Assembly: GCF_014217835.1 (NCBI RefSeq) | Contig: NZ_CP055263.1 | Span: 248,001 to 312,000, forward strand | Source: Metabacillus sp. KUDC1714 | GTDB lineage: Bacteria > Bacillota > Bacilli > Bacillales > Bacillaceae | Direction: 5' to 3' | Length of the DNA: 64,000 bases | Shown here: piece after piece, positions 8,789-16,559 of the stretch | Layout: each line of letters opens with the position of its first letter | How positions within the stretch are numbered: position 1 is the first letter of the stretch | Position numbers and translations under genes: made by a program | Notes under the pieces: generated by a model | Told to the model about the DNA's origin: nothing | The model's database searches: none | The model's input: only the letters and a program-made list of their open reading frames with translations

Positions 8789-9355
8789 TTATCTTCCTCC
8801 TGTTAATACTAAAGAATTGTATGTTTGAAATGTATCAGGATAAACTGCTTGATTTTTTTTCAATAAAAACATCATCGTATTTTGTAATGATTTTATTAAT
8901 GCTAGGTCTAGATCTGATTGTGCAAGCTCCCTAACCTCTTCAACACCAGGAAAATGTCTACCTGGCTCAATATAGTCTGCCACATAAATAATTTTTTCTA
9001 GTAGTGTCATATTTGGTCGTCCAGAAGTATGGTACTTAATCGCACTCAAAACATCTTGATCAGTAATCCCCACTTCTTTTTCAACTAAGTATGCACCAAC
9101 TGGCGCATGCCATAGTTCACTATTATGTTCTAACAATTCTTTTGACATTTGTTGTTCTTCAATGATTTGTTTCATTTCTGCTTTCGGGCGAAACTTTGCA
9201 TAGTCATGAAAAATCGCAGCTAACTCAGCTTTTTTCGGATCCTGCCCATAATATCGCGCCAATTGGACCGCCGTTTCCATAACACCAATTGTATGAACAT
9301 AGCGATGTTCTGTGATTTGCTCAGCCACAAGCTTTAATGCTACTTCACGTTCCAT
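8789..9355 (-). CDS. yqeK: HD-domain Ap4A hydrolase YqeK
   Basis: YqeK proteins are HD-domain enzymes that cleave diadenosine tetraphosphate symmetrically to ADP, according to published work on the family. The 188-residue protein shows the metal-binding His of [12 protein letters not shown] (about residue 20), the HD pair in AAIFHDYAK (about 50) and the later histidines of [10 protein letters not shown] and IKYHTSGR. Its start overlaps the nadD stop by 11 bases, which suggests coupled expression with NAD synthesis. Confidence 0.92.
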   Translation of the reverse strand: MEREVALKLVAEQITEHRYVHTIGVMETAVQLARYYGQDPKKAELAAIFHDYAKFRPKAEMKQIIEEQQMSKELLEHNSELWHAPVGAYLVEKEVGITDQDVLSAIKYHTSGRPNMTLLEKIIYVADYIEPGRHFPGVEEVRELAQSDLDLALIKSLQNTMMFLLKKNQAVYPDTFQTYNSLVLTGGR

Positions 9356-9917
9356 ATAAGCGATTCTCCTCTATATATCTTTTCACATCTTCGGGTAGAA
9401 GATAAGCAGTATTTTTATTTACTTTTAACCGATTTCTTAGCATTGTAGAAGAAACGTCAAATTGTGGGATTTCAATCTCGGTGATTGGATATTTTGTACT
9501 GGTTTCATATCCAGGTCGTTTCACTCCGACAAACGTAACTAATTTTACGACTTCGTCAACCTTATACCATTTTGGTAAATACTCTATCATATCTGCTCCT
9601 ATTATAAAGTAAAAGGAATATGTAGGAAATTGTTCGCGTAATAGACAAAGTGTGTCATATGTATAGGAAGGACCTTTTCGTTCTAATTCGATCGTTTCGA
9701 TTTTAAAGTGTTCTTGTTCACTAGTAGCAAGCTTTAACATATTTAGACGATGCTTACTATCAGTAAAGTCTTCTTTCTGTTTATGAGGAGGAATTTGATT
9801 AGGCATAAACCATATTTCAGATAATTGCAATGCTTGTAAAACCTCACTAGCAATTAATAAATGGCCATAATGAGGCGGATCAAATGTCCCACCCAAAATC
9901 CCTATTTTTTTTGACAT
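9345..9917 (-). CDS. nadD: Nicotinate-nucleotide adenylyltransferase
   Basis: NadD joins ATP and nicotinate mononucleotide to form deamido-NAD in NAD biosynthesis. The 190-residue enzyme carries the nucleotidyltransferase signature [19 protein letters not shown], with the HxGH motif near residues 16-19, and the C-terminal ISSTMLR-type motif as [17 protein letters not shown] precedes the start. It lies between yqeI and yqeK, as in B. subtilis. Confidence 0.96.
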   Translation of the reverse strand: MSKKIGILGGTFDPPHYGHLLIASEVLQALQLSEIWFMPNQIPPHKQKEDFTDSKHRLNMLKLATSEQEHFKIETIELERKGPSYTYDTLCLLREQFPTYSFYFIIGADMIEYLPKWYKVDEVVKLVTFVGVKRPGYETSTKYPITEIEIPQFDVSSTMLRNRLKVNKNTAYLLPEDVKRYIEENRLYGT

Positions 9918-9940
9918 TTTTATCCCTCCTCAGGAATCAA

Positions 9941-10234
9941 TTAATTAGGTAAACGAAGCTGCTTATTTTCTTTAGACTCTTTATATAAAACGATTGTGTT
10001 GCCAATGATCTGTACAAGTTCTGCACCTGTTCCTTTAACTAATGTTTCAGCAACTGTATCTTTGTTATCTTCACAATTTTGCAATATAGATATTTTGAAA
10101 AGCTCACGAGCTTCTAACGCCTCTGAGATTTGCTTAATCATATTTTCATTTACTCCACCTTTACCAACTTGAAAAATTGGATTCAAGTGATGTGCTTCTG
10201 ATCGTAAAAAACGTTTTTGTTTTCCAGTTAACAT
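9941..10234 (-). CDS. yqeI: Ribosome assembly RNA-binding protein YhbY family
   Basis: This 97-residue CRM (CRS1-YhbY) domain protein probably helps 50S ribosome assembly by binding rRNA. It has the typical start LTGKQKRFLRSEAHHLNPI and the conserved loop GKGGVNENM near residues 24-32. It overlaps the aroE stop by 7 bases, so translation is likely coupled. Length and neighbours match YqeI of B. subtilis. Confidence 0.94.
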   Translation of the reverse strand: MLTGKQKRFLRSEAHHLNPIFQVGKGGVNENMIKQISEALEARELFKISILQNCEDNKDTVAETLVKGTGAELVQIIGNTIVLYKESKENKQLRLPN

Positions 10235-11070
10235 GATGTACCTCCTAGTTTGTCATAAACAATTTCTGTCATTTTTTCGATAGATGGTTCTAAACCTGTC
10301 CATAAATTGAAGGCAAGTGCAGCCTGATGAACAAACATACCAACACCGTTATGTATCGTTAATCCGCGTTCTTCTGCTTCCTGTAATAACGCAGTTTTTA
10401 TTGGATTATAAACAATATCACTTACGACTACTGACTGTTTAGCATTGTTTAGAGACAATGGTTTCTGATCTATATTCGGGTGTAAACCTACTGCTGTCGT
10501 TTGAATTATAACGTCATAGCTTTCCAGCTGCAATTCTGCCTCTTCTAATGTTAAGGCTTTACTTGTATTTTCATATGGACATTCCATTATAAGCTCTTCT
10601 GCTTTTGATATTGTTCGATTACATAGGTCAATATCCTGGCAGCCTTGATGTGCAAGCGTAAAATAAATACCTCTAGCTGCACCACCTGCACCGATAATCA
10701 ATATTTTTTGCTCAATTATCGGTTTTATTAAAACATGAGTTAATGAGTCGACATAGCCATTACCATCTGTATTATGTCCGACTAGTCGTCCATTTACATT
10801 AACAACTGTATTTACTGCGCCAGCAATTTTAGCTGTTACATCAAGCTCATCCATATAGGGGATAATAGAAATTTTATGTGGGATTGTAACATTAAAACCT
10901 TTTACCCCCAATACCTTAAGGGCCTGAACTGATTCACCAAGTTGATCAGGCTCAACATGAAAAGCATGATAATAACCATCTATATTCTTATCTTTAAAAG
11001 CATCGTTATGGATGTCAGGTGACATAGAATGATTAATTGGACATCCAATTACGCCATATAAGTTCCCCAT
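10228..11070 (-). CDS. aroE: Shikimate dehydrogenase
   Basis: AroE reduces 3-dehydroshikimate to shikimate with NADPH. The 280-residue enzyme has the N-terminal substrate site GCPINHSMSPDIHN, the catalytic region FNVTIPHKI (Lys near 65), NTDGNGY and the dinucleotide motif IIGAGGAARGIYF (about 125-137). The C-terminal motif NGVGMFVHQAALAF is complete. It lies 18 bp after yqeH. B. subtilis carries the same gene here. Confidence 0.96.
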   Translation of the reverse strand: MGNLYGVIGCPINHSMSPDIHNDAFKDKNIDGYYHAFHVEPDQLGESVQALKVLGVKGFNVTIPHKISIIPYMDELDVTAKIAGAVNTVVNVNGRLVGHNTDGNGYVDSLTHVLIKPIIEQKILIIGAGGAARGIYFTLAHQGCQDIDLCNRTISKAEELIMECPYENTSKALTLEEAELQLESYDVIIQTTAVGLHPNIDQKPLSLNNAKQSVVVSDIVYNPIKTALLQEAEERGLTIHNGVGMFVHQAALAFNLWTGLEPSIEKMTEIVYDKLGGTSC

Positions 11071-11088
11071 AATATGACCTCTCCCCGT

Positions 11089-12195
11089 TTAAATTAACGA
11101 TTTTCTTAGTGTTACATTTACTCCTTGAGGAGCAAAAGCAATTACCTTTTTGCCAGGATTATTAATAGTTACCCAACCTAAACCAGAAAAAACAACATCT
11201 GTTTTCCCTTCTTTAATCGTAAATTCATGAGGTATTAATCTAGGGAATGTATCCACATCTTCTTTTCTTGGCGGGGTTAACATCTCTCCCGCATGCTTCT
11301 CATACAATGAATCAGCATTTTCTCTCTTAGTCCGATGAATCGTCAATTCATTCGGAATATAACAAACAAGTGACTCTCTCCCACCTGTTACATAATCGAG
11401 TCTGGCAAGTCCACCGAAGTATAATGTTTGGTTTTCATTTAATTGGAATATTTTTGGCTTTAGTTCCTTTTTAGGACTTAATAGCTTCAAGTCTCGCTTA
11501 TCAACAAAATGCGCCATTTGGTGATGATTAATAATCCCAGGCGTATCATATAGAGATGCACCATTTTCGAGTGGAATTTCAATTAAATCCAATGTTGTAC
11601 CAGGATAATGCGATGTTGTGATCACATCATTTACACCGGCTACTTCTTTAATCATTCGGTTAATGAATGTAGACTTTCCAACATTTGTACATCCAACTAC
11701 ATATACGTCTTGTCCATTTCGATGCAAATCGATTAGCTCAGCAGCTTCTCTTATACCATGTCCACGCGCTGAACTAACTAAGCAGACATCAATTGGTTTT
11801 AAGCCTAATTCCTTAGCCTCTCTTTTCATCCAATTGATTAGCTTTTGATGTTTTACTGACTTTGGTAAGATATCACTTTTGTTTCCTATTAAGAGAATTG
11901 GATTACCTCCGACAAAACGCTGAATTCCTTGAAGCCAACTTCCGTTAAAATCAAAGATATCAACAATTTTTACTATTAATCCATTTGTTTCACCAATGCC
12001 ATGTAAAATCTTTAAAAAGTCATCATCTGTTAATGAGACATCTTGTATTTCATTATAATTTTTCAGCCGAAAGCAGCGTTGACAAATAATATCATCTTTT
12101 TCTAACGCACTTTCAGGAGCAAAACCAAGTTTTTTCGGGTCTTCTGTTTGTATGGAAACACCGCACCCTATACATGAAAATTGTTGTTCTGACAC
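11089..12195 (-). CDS. yqeH: Circularly permuted GTPase YqeH
   Basis: YqeH is a GTPase needed for 30S subunit biogenesis. The 368-residue protein begins with a zinc finger (CIGCGV near residue 8 and CQRC near 38). The GTPase motifs occur in permuted order: G4 GNKSD (about 103), G5 SSARGHG, G1 GCTNVGKSTFINRM (about 167-180), G2 YPGTTLD and G3 DTPG. A C-terminal domain likely binds rRNA. It is 4 bp downstream of yqeG. Confidence 0.96.
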   Translation of the reverse strand: MSEQQFSCIGCGVSIQTEDPKKLGFAPESALEKDDIICQRCFRLKNYNEIQDVSLTDDDFLKILHGIGETNGLIVKIVDIFDFNGSWLQGIQRFVGGNPILLIGNKSDILPKSVKHQKLINWMKREAKELGLKPIDVCLVSSARGHGIREAAELIDLHRNGQDVYVVGCTNVGKSTFINRMIKEVAGVNDVITTSHYPGTTLDLIEIPLENGASLYDTPGIINHHQMAHFVDKRDLKLLSPKKELKPKIFQLNENQTLYFGGLARLDYVTGGRESLVCYIPNELTIHRTKRENADSLYEKHAGEMLTPPRKEDVDTFPRLIPHEFTIKEGKTDVVFSGLGWVTINNPGKKVIAFAPQGVNVTLRKSLI

Positions 12196-12199
12196 GATT

Positions 12200-12715
12200 C
12201 TATTCCTCCCACTGAAGCATTCCTTTTCGTTTCAAGCTTTCCATAATTCTTCGCTCGATTTTTCTGTTAATTCTAGTGAAGAAACCGTCTGTAGAAGCGA
12301 CAGGAACAACTAATATCGTTTGAAAGCCGGTACGATTACCACCTAACACATCTGTTAATAGCTGATCACCAATGACAACAACTTCAGCTTTTTTTAAGTT
12401 CATCTTTTTAGCTGCTCTTAAAAAAGCTTGACCCATTGGTTTCCTAGCCTTATGAATAAATTTGATATTAAGAGGCTCAGAAAATGCTTTTACCCTTTTT
12501 TCATTATTATTTGAAACTATGGTAATATCCATTCCTTGATCTTTAACCTCTTTAAACCACTCTAACAATTGTGGTGTTGCATTCGGTCGATCCCATTCGA
12601 CTAGTGTATTATCTAAATCTGTAATGATTCCTTTAATGCCATTTTCTTTTAACTTTCGTGGTGAAATATGAAAAATACTCTTGACATATTCACTAGGTAA
12701 AAATAGTCGTAACAT
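12200..12715 (-). CDS. yqeG: YqeG family HAD IIIA-type phosphatase
   Basis: YqeG is a HAD-superfamily phosphatase related to phosphatidylglycerophosphatases; its substrate here is inferred only. The 171-residue protein shows HAD motif I DLDNTLVEWD, motif II VSNNNE, the KPMGQAF lysine and motif III GDQLLTDVLGGNR. The ATG at 12715 (MLRLFLPSEYVKSIF) follows GAGGTG at good spacing and matches B. subtilis length. An upstream ATG at 12739 has no clear site. It is the first gene of the yqeG-to-yqeM cluster. Confidence 0.9.
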   Translation of the reverse strand: MLRLFLPSEYVKSIFHISPRKLKENGIKGIITDLDNTLVEWDRPNATPQLLEWFKEVKDQGMDITIVSNNNEKRVKAFSEPLNIKFIHKARKPMGQAFLRAAKKMNLKKAEVVVIGDQLLTDVLGGNRTGFQTILVVPVASTDGFFTRINRKIERRIMESLKRKGMLQWEE

Positions 12716-12862
12716 GAGTTTAAGCACCTCATTATTCATTTTTTTGCCATCTTACATCATAACCAATTTCGCACGTACTTTCAAAAGAAACTTATACTAT
12801 ATGCATAAAAGCTTGAATAAATTATAAAAACTTTTCGACAAATTCCGGGTCCCTTCAACAGT

Positions 12863-12961
12863 TGTGGATAATATTATACACATTATCCCCTCTGAAATAC
12901 CTCACTTTTTACACCTTATAAACAATATACCCACAGTTTATCCACTAATATCTGTGGATAA
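12863..12961. promoter_or_regulatory. DnaA-box cluster upstream of sda
   Basis: Two perfect boxes (TTATCCACA read on the minus strand) lie at 12863-12871 and 12953-12961. TTATACACA at 12874-12882 also fits the relaxed consensus. One-mismatch forms are TTATCCACT at 12938-12946 and TTTTACACC at 12907-12915. The B. subtilis sda promoter is known to be controlled by DnaA. Confidence 0.8.
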
Positions 12962-12969
12962 GAGAACGG

Positions 12970-12998
12970 TTGTTCTATCAAATTATTCATGTTAGATT
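12970..12998 (+). promoter_or_regulatory. Possible sda promoter
   Basis: TTGTTC (12970-12975) and TAGATT (12993-12998) are spaced by 17 bases and follow directly after the last perfect DnaA box. Match to the SigA consensus is only moderate. Confidence 0.4.
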
Positions 12999-13091
12999 TA
13001 AATCAATAACAAAATATAACATATTAGGAAATTCCATAATGGAATGAAATAAATGTTAGGAGGTGTAGAGCCAATTTGTTGGCCGTCAACC

Positions 13092-13232
13092 ATGCGTAAA
13101 CTTTCTGACGAATTGTTAATTGAATCTTATTTCAAAGCAACTGAAATGAAACTACATGATGATTTTATAGAGCTAATCACAATTGAAATTAAACGCCGTT
13201 CATTAGGACATGTACTTAAGGCTTCTTCTTAA
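13092..13232 (+). CDS. sda: Sporulation checkpoint inhibitor Sda
   Basis: Sda inhibits the histidine kinase KinA and blocks entry into sporulation when replication is disturbed. The 46-residue helical hairpin protein reads [20 protein letters not shown], then [20 protein letters not shown], and ends ASS. This matches B. subtilis Sda. The start is uncertain. The strong AGGAGGTG (13058-13065) is 26 bases before the ATG at 13092, but only 8 bases before an in-frame ATT at 13074, which would give 52 residues. DnaA boxes upstream fit its known control. A terminator follows at 13241-13264. Confidence 0.9.
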   Translation: MRKLSDELLIESYFKATEMKLHDDFIELITIEIKRRSLGHVLKASS

Positions 13233-13240
13233 AATTACAC

Positions 13241-13264
13241 GCCGTTTAACGGCTCTTTTTTTTG
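13241..13264 (+). terminator. sda terminator
   Basis: GCCGTT-T-AACGGC followed by CTTTTTTTT. The rest of the gap to 13417 is AT-rich with nothing recognised. Confidence 0.8.
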
Positions 13265-13417
13265 TTTTTAACTAATCAAACTTTTATTCCTTAAGATTAC
13301 AGTTTTAGTATTTCCTTTAAGACAAGTATGTATCATATAATTAGTGAATGTTATTATAACATTTGTTTACATACACCACTATATTTTTATGAATTAGCTA
13401 CATTGTTCATAAAGCTT

Positions 13418-13451
13418 GAATGGTCCTAGACATTTTGCATAAGGACCATTC
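13418..13451 (-). terminator. Hairpin after the YjcZ-like gene
   Basis: GAATGGTCCT pairs with AGGACCATTC (10 bp) just past the stop codon of the 51-residue gene. The T-run is poor, so termination strength is uncertain. Confidence 0.5.
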
Positions 13452-13458
13452 GGGACTA

Positions 13459-13614
13459 CTAACGAATATGATTATAATAATAATATCCTCCACCAATAAC
13501 GAGCAATAAGATTAACAAAACAACGATAAATGCATACCAGTAGCTATAACCTAAGCCTCCATATGTTGGATAATACGGATATGGACCTGGACCATAAGGT
13601 GTATAACCATACAT
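13459..13614 (-). CDS. YjcZ-like tail-anchored small sporulation-type protein
   Basis: A 51-residue protein with a Tyr/Pro/Gly-rich head (MYGYTPYGPGPYPYYPTYGG) and a single hydrophobic helix AFIVVLLILLLVIGGGYYYY at its C-terminal end. This resembles the YjcZ family of small sporulation proteins (FxLIVVLFILLIIVG). GGGAGG lies upstream of the ATG at good spacing. It sits between sda and sigK and is divergent from sigK, a sporulation context. Function is not known. The family assignment rests on the helix pattern only. Confidence 0.75.
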   Translation of the reverse strand: MYGYTPYGPGPYPYYPTYGGLGYSYWYAFIVVLLILLLVIGGGYYYYNHIR

Positions 13615-13832
13615 AACTGATTCCTCCCTTATTTATTTGATACCATATAAATATGAACATTCCCCCATAAACGTTTAGGCTCTTGTCACATCGATGTCCA
13701 AAATCAATAAATCTTTAAAATAGTCGCTTAGAATTTTATCTTCTTTCATTGTACATGCACGAACTACCTTCCTCACACATAAACATTACTTATAGGCATT
13801 TGCCTACATAAAGATTTAGTGGAGGTGGAGGT

Positions 13833-14555
13833 ATGTCAGGGCTCATTACAGCACTAGGGTTTTTCGTAAAAGAATTAGTGTTCTTAGTATCTTATGTAAA
13901 AAATAATGCCTTCCCACAGCCTTTGTCTGCGACTGACGAGCAGAAATATTTGCGACTTATGTCAGAGGGTGATGAGTATGCGAGAAACCTTTTAATCGAA
14001 CATAACTTGCGACTCGTTGCTCACATCGTAAAAAAATTCGAAAACACTGGGGAAGACTCCGAAGATCTTATTTCAATTGGTACAATTGGATTGATAAAAG
14101 CAATTGAAAGCTATTCACAGGGAAAGGGTACAAAACTTGCAACATATGCAGCTCGTTGTATAGAAAATGAAATCCTCATGCATTTAAGAGCTTTAAAGAA
14201 AACAAAAAAAGATGTTTCCCTACATGATCCAATTGGCCAGGATAAAGAAGGAAATGAAATTAGCTTAATTGATGTACTGAAATCAGAGAATGAAGATGTT
14301 ATTGATACGATTCAGTTAAATATGGAGTTAGAAAAAGTGAAAGAATATATTGACATTTTAGATGGGAGAGAAAAAGAGGTAATTGTCGGCCGGTTTGGAT
14401 TAGATTTAAAAAAGGAAAAAACTCAGCGAGAAATTGCAAAAGAGCTTGGTATTTCAAGAAGCTATGTTTCTAGAATCGAAAAGCGAGCACTTATGAAGAT
14501 GTTTCATGAATTTTACCGTGCTGAAAAGGAAAAAAGAAATCGAAAAAAGGAATAA
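13833..14555 (+). CDS. sigK: RNA polymerase sporulation sigma factor SigK, uninterrupted
   Basis: SigK directs late mother-cell transcription during sporulation. The 240-residue precursor has a hydrophobic pro-sequence ending near FLVSY at residue 21, removed in B. subtilis by SpoIVFB, then [10 protein letters not shown]. Region 2 follows ([16 protein letters not shown], then [12 protein letters not shown]), and region 4 has [15 protein letters not shown] and the helix-turn-helix [20 protein letters not shown]. The reading frame is whole, so no skin-type element splits the gene here. GGAGGTGGAGG precedes the ATG. A terminator follows. Confidence 0.97.
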   Translation: MSGLITALGFFVKELVFLVSYVKNNAFPQPLSATDEQKYLRLMSEGDEYARNLLIEHNLRLVAHIVKKFENTGEDSEDLISIGTIGLIKAIESYSQGKGTKLATYAARCIENEILMHLRALKKTKKDVSLHDPIGQDKEGNEISLIDVLKSENEDVIDTIQLNMELEKVKEYIDILDGREKEVIVGRFGLDLKKEKTQREIAKELGISRSYVSRIEKRALMKMFHEFYRAEKEKRNRKKE

Positions 14556-14561
14556 GTGATT

Positions 14562-14593
14562 AAAAAGAGAAGAGTAGCCACTCTTCTCTTTTT
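14562..14593 (+). terminator. sigK terminator
   Basis: A 14-bp stem, AAAAAGAGAAGAGT with ACTCTTCTCTTTTT, around a 4-base loop. It can act in both directions. Confidence 0.85.
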
Positions 14594-14639
14594 ATGTGCT
14601 TATTCTTACTATAACTGTTAACTACCCATACAAAATAAG

Positions 14640-14693
14640 CTAGGCAGAATCCTTCTCTACAATTAAATGTACTAAAAGTTCAATTCTCAACAT
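14640..14693 (-). CDS. Possible 17-residue peptide after yrzI
   Basis: A short frame MLRIELLVHLIVEKDSA starts 8 bases after GGAGG and lies 32 bp past the YrzI-like stop. Only the ribosome site and the hydrophobic centre support it. It may be chance. Confidence 0.25.
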   Translation of the reverse strand: MLRIELLVHLIVEKDSA

Positions 14694-14725
14694 AGTCATC
14701 GCCTCCAATTATTTTTTCATCCTGC

Positions 14726-14872
14726 TTACATGTTATGAAATTCATTAAATACTTTTTCTTTAGATTGTTCCATTCTTTTTTGTACTTCTAAATTTCTTTC
14801 AAATTCTTCTTTAGAATCTTTTCGTTTTGACACTGAAAGAGTCAATGTAATAAAAAATAGGTTGATCGTCAT
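14726..14872 (-). CDS. yrzI: YrzI family small protein
   Basis: A 48-residue protein, MTINLFFITLTLSVSKRKDS and then a charged helix KEEFERNLEVQKRMEQSKEK, ending FNEFHNM. The short hydrophobic head followed by a Lys/Glu-rich helix is typical of the YrzI family, whose function is unknown. B. subtilis encodes it in the same neighbourhood. AAGGAGGTGA is an almost perfect match to the 16S rRNA tail, 5 bases before the ATG. It is downstream of two tandem terminators, so it probably has its own promoter. Confidence 0.7.
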   Translation of the reverse strand: MTINLFFITLTLSVSKRKDSKEEFERNLEVQKRMEQSKEKVFNEFHNM

Positions 14873-15004
14873 GTGTATCACCTCCTTACAAGCATTTCGC
14901 ACCTCACTTGATGTCTAATCATAGGTTGCCAAACCTGTAGAGGATGTGTACGCCTATTTACGGAGTACATATTTATACTTAAAAATGTAACAAGAAATTT
15001 AAGT

Positions 15005-15040
15005 ATAAAAAAAACGCCACAGGGCAACCTATGGCGTTTT
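15005..15040 (-). terminator. Tandem terminator, second copy
   Basis: On the minus strand AAAACGCCA...TGGCGTTTT forms a 9-bp stem (10-12 bp with one mismatch) followed by eight T residues. Confidence 0.75.
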
Positions 15041-15052
15041 GATATTGCATAT

Positions 15053-15088
15053 AAAACGCCACAAGCTGATCTAATCAACCTGTGGCGT
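15053..15088 (-). terminator. Tandem terminator, first copy
   Basis: On the minus strand ACGCCACA pairs with TGTGGCGT, followed by TTTATAT. It shares the CAACCTRTGGCGT arm with the next hairpin, so the pair looks duplicated. Confidence 0.7.
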
Positions 15089-15113
15089 GAGTTCACTTAA
15101 ATAATTACTTTTT

Positions 15114-15209
15114 TCAAGTAAATAAAAAGGTGGATACACCGAAATGGTCGAATAGATGTTCAGTTTTTATGTTTCGTGCAGTTGGTTGTGTTGTCATGGA
15201 TTTGATCAT
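15114..15209 (-). CDS. Orphan 31-residue peptide gene
   Basis: I do not recognise this peptide: MIKSMTTQPTARNIKTEHLF followed by DHFGVSTFLFT. It has no signal peptide or transmembrane helix. It has all the parts of a real gene: promoter TTTACA-N17-TATAAT (15252-15280), the ribosome site AAGGAGGT 8 bases before the ATG, and two terminators just past the stop. It could be a free small protein or a regulatory leader peptide for the downstream YrzI-like gene. The stretch 14873-15004 before that gene holds a small AGGTT/AACCT hairpin and nothing else I can name. Confidence 0.5.
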   Translation of the reverse strand: MIKSMTTQPTARNIKTEHLFDHFGVSTFLFT

Positions 15210-15251
15210 CTTCTTCGACCTCCTTAGTTTTAATTTCTTATTCCTTTGGTA

Positions 15252-15280
15252 ATTATATCCACAATTTCCAAGTCTGTAAA
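15252..15280 (-). promoter_or_regulatory. SigA promoter of the 31-residue peptide gene
   Basis: On the minus strand TTTACA (15280-15275), 17-base spacer, TATAAT (15257-15252). A one-mismatch DnaA box (ATATCCACA, 15255-15263) overlaps the -10. Confidence 0.65.
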
Positions 15281-15329
15281 TAGTTTTTGGTATTTTTGTT
15301 AATGTTTTTATTTTCTGACAATTAAGAAC

Positions 15330-15352
15330 AAAAGCGCTGGATGTAGAAGCGC
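15330..15352 (-). terminator. Possible second yrhC terminator
   Basis: AAGCGCT and AGCGCTT form a stem on the minus strand, followed by TTGTTC. A perfect DnaA box TTATCCACA lies beside it at 15353-15361. Confidence 0.5.
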
Positions 15353-15391
15353 TTATCCACAGTTCAAAAATTCTATAATTTACTTAACAAT

Positions 15392-15418
15392 AAAAAAAGC
15401 CCCAAGTATCTTGGAGCG
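15392..15418 (-). terminator. yrhC terminator
   Basis: On the minus strand GCTCCAAG pairs with CTTGGGGC (one wobble), followed by seven T residues. Confidence 0.8.
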
Positions 15419-15434
15419 TTTAACAAAACCTATT

Positions 15435-15671
15435 CTATTTATGCTCTTCAATTTGATCTAATTGTTTTTTATATTTCAAGGATGTTTTAAAACAAACAAA
15501 AGCACTGATTAAACATAAGATTGTCGTGATCATAAGAACGTTATCGTAAATTTCTGCTTTACCTTGATCAGGTAATGTAACTCCAATATATAAAAACACA
15601 CTTACAGCTAATAAAATAAATGCATATTGCTTAAAATCAATGATAAGTGCTTGTAGTTTCTTTTTATTCAT
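15435..15671 (-). CDS. yrhC: YrhC family membrane protein
   Basis: A 78-residue protein of unknown function with two transmembrane helices (about 16-33 and 42-61) and charged ends (MNKKKLQALI and KYKKQLDQIEEHK). In B. subtilis YrhC closes the yrrT-mtnN-mccA-mccB-yrhC methionine-to-cysteine operon. Here it follows mtnN directly and mccAB and yrrT are absent from the locus. The ATG at 15671 has GGTGGGG upstream; a GTG at 15683 is an alternative. Two terminators follow. Confidence 0.85.
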   Translation of the reverse strand: MNKKKLQALIIDFKQYAFILLAVSVFLYIGVTLPDQGKAEIYDNVLMITTILCLISAFVCFKTSLKYKKQLDQIEEHK

Positions 15672-15808
15672 ATCATACCCCACCTACCTGATGTGTTATA
15701 TGTTCACCTTAACATAGTCTATGAGACTATTAACCATGTAAATTTCACCAAGTGGGTGGCTATTGGGTTGTAAAATATTTCATCCTTGACATATGTATAA
15801 ATTAAGCA

Positions 15809-15833
15809 GTCTGACCCCTTTCGGGAGTCAGAC
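15809..15833 (-). terminator. Hairpin after mtnN
   Basis: GTCTGACYCC arms pair (GTCTGACCCC with GGGAGTCAGAC). It has no strong T-run. It may end the mtnN transcript or sit between mtnN and yrhC in one transcript. Confidence 0.5.
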
Positions 15834-15866
15834 CTAATGAGCTTGCTTCCAAACTAAATCTCTACC

Positions 15867-16559
15867 TTATATCGCTTCAACCATTTTCAACACTAAATCT
15901 GCTGAATGCTTAGCAGCCTGTTCTAGAAACTGATCAAATGATACATTTGATTCTTTACCAGCTATATCTGATAAGGCCCTAATTACAACAAACGAAACAT
16001 TAAATTGATGACAAACTTGAGCGATAGCAGCTGCCTCCATTTCCCCTGCGTGAAGATCTTTAAATTTACTTCGGATAAATTCAACTTTAACTGGATCATT
16101 TAAGAAAGAGTCTCCTGTCACAATTAAACCTTTTGCTACTTGGATGTCACTAATTTCTTCCGCCTTTTTCACGGCCACATCAACAAGCATTTCGTTAGGT
16201 ATATATGCTGCTGGCAATCCAGGAACTTGTCCGTATTCATAGCCAAAAGCTGTAACATCAACATCGTTATGTCTAACCTCTGTTGAAATAACAACATCAC
16301 CTACGTTTAAAGATGGATGGAATCCTCCTGCAGAGCCCGTGTTGATTACATAATCTGGTTTGTATCGATCTAAAAGCAAAGTTGTGCTCATAGCTGCATT
16401 TACTTTACCAATACCAGACTTTAATAAAATAACCTCAACACCTTTATAGATCCCCTTTGTAAATTCACTACCAGCAATCACGTCTTGCTCTTGATTTTCT
16501 AACTTATCTCTAAGTATTGTTACTTCTTCTTCCATTGCTCCAATTATTGCAATTTTCAT
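15867..16559 (-). CDS. mtnN: 5-methylthioadenosine/S-adenosylhomocysteine nucleosidase
   Basis: MtnN cleaves methylthioadenosine and S-adenosylhomocysteine, recycling methyl-cycle by-products and feeding sulfur to cysteine synthesis. The 230-residue enzyme has the start [16 protein letters not shown] with the catalytic Glu near residue 12, [16 protein letters not shown] (about 75-90), the substrate Glu in [10 protein letters not shown] (about 173) and the catalytic Asp in SDIAGKE (about 196). In B. subtilis mccA, mccB and yrrT flank it. Here it stands alone with yrhC downstream. Confidence 0.95.
   Translation of the reverse strand: MKIAIIGAMEEEVTILRDKLENQEQDVIAGSEFTKGIYKGVEVILLKSGIGKVNAAMSTTLLLDRYKPDYVINTGSAGGFHPSLNVGDVVISTEVRHNDVDVTAFGYEYGQVPGLPAAYIPNEMLVDVAVKKAEEISDIQVAKGLIVTGDSFLNDPVKVEFIRSKFKDLHAGEMEAAAIAQVCHQFNVSFVVIRALSDIAGKESNVSFDQFLEQAAKHSADLVLKMVEAI

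Noticed and set aside
14878..15096. 72-codon frame on the minus strand
   Set aside because: It covers the tandem terminators and the repeats in the protein (RHRLIRSACGV and RHRLPCGVF) come from the duplicated hairpin arms.
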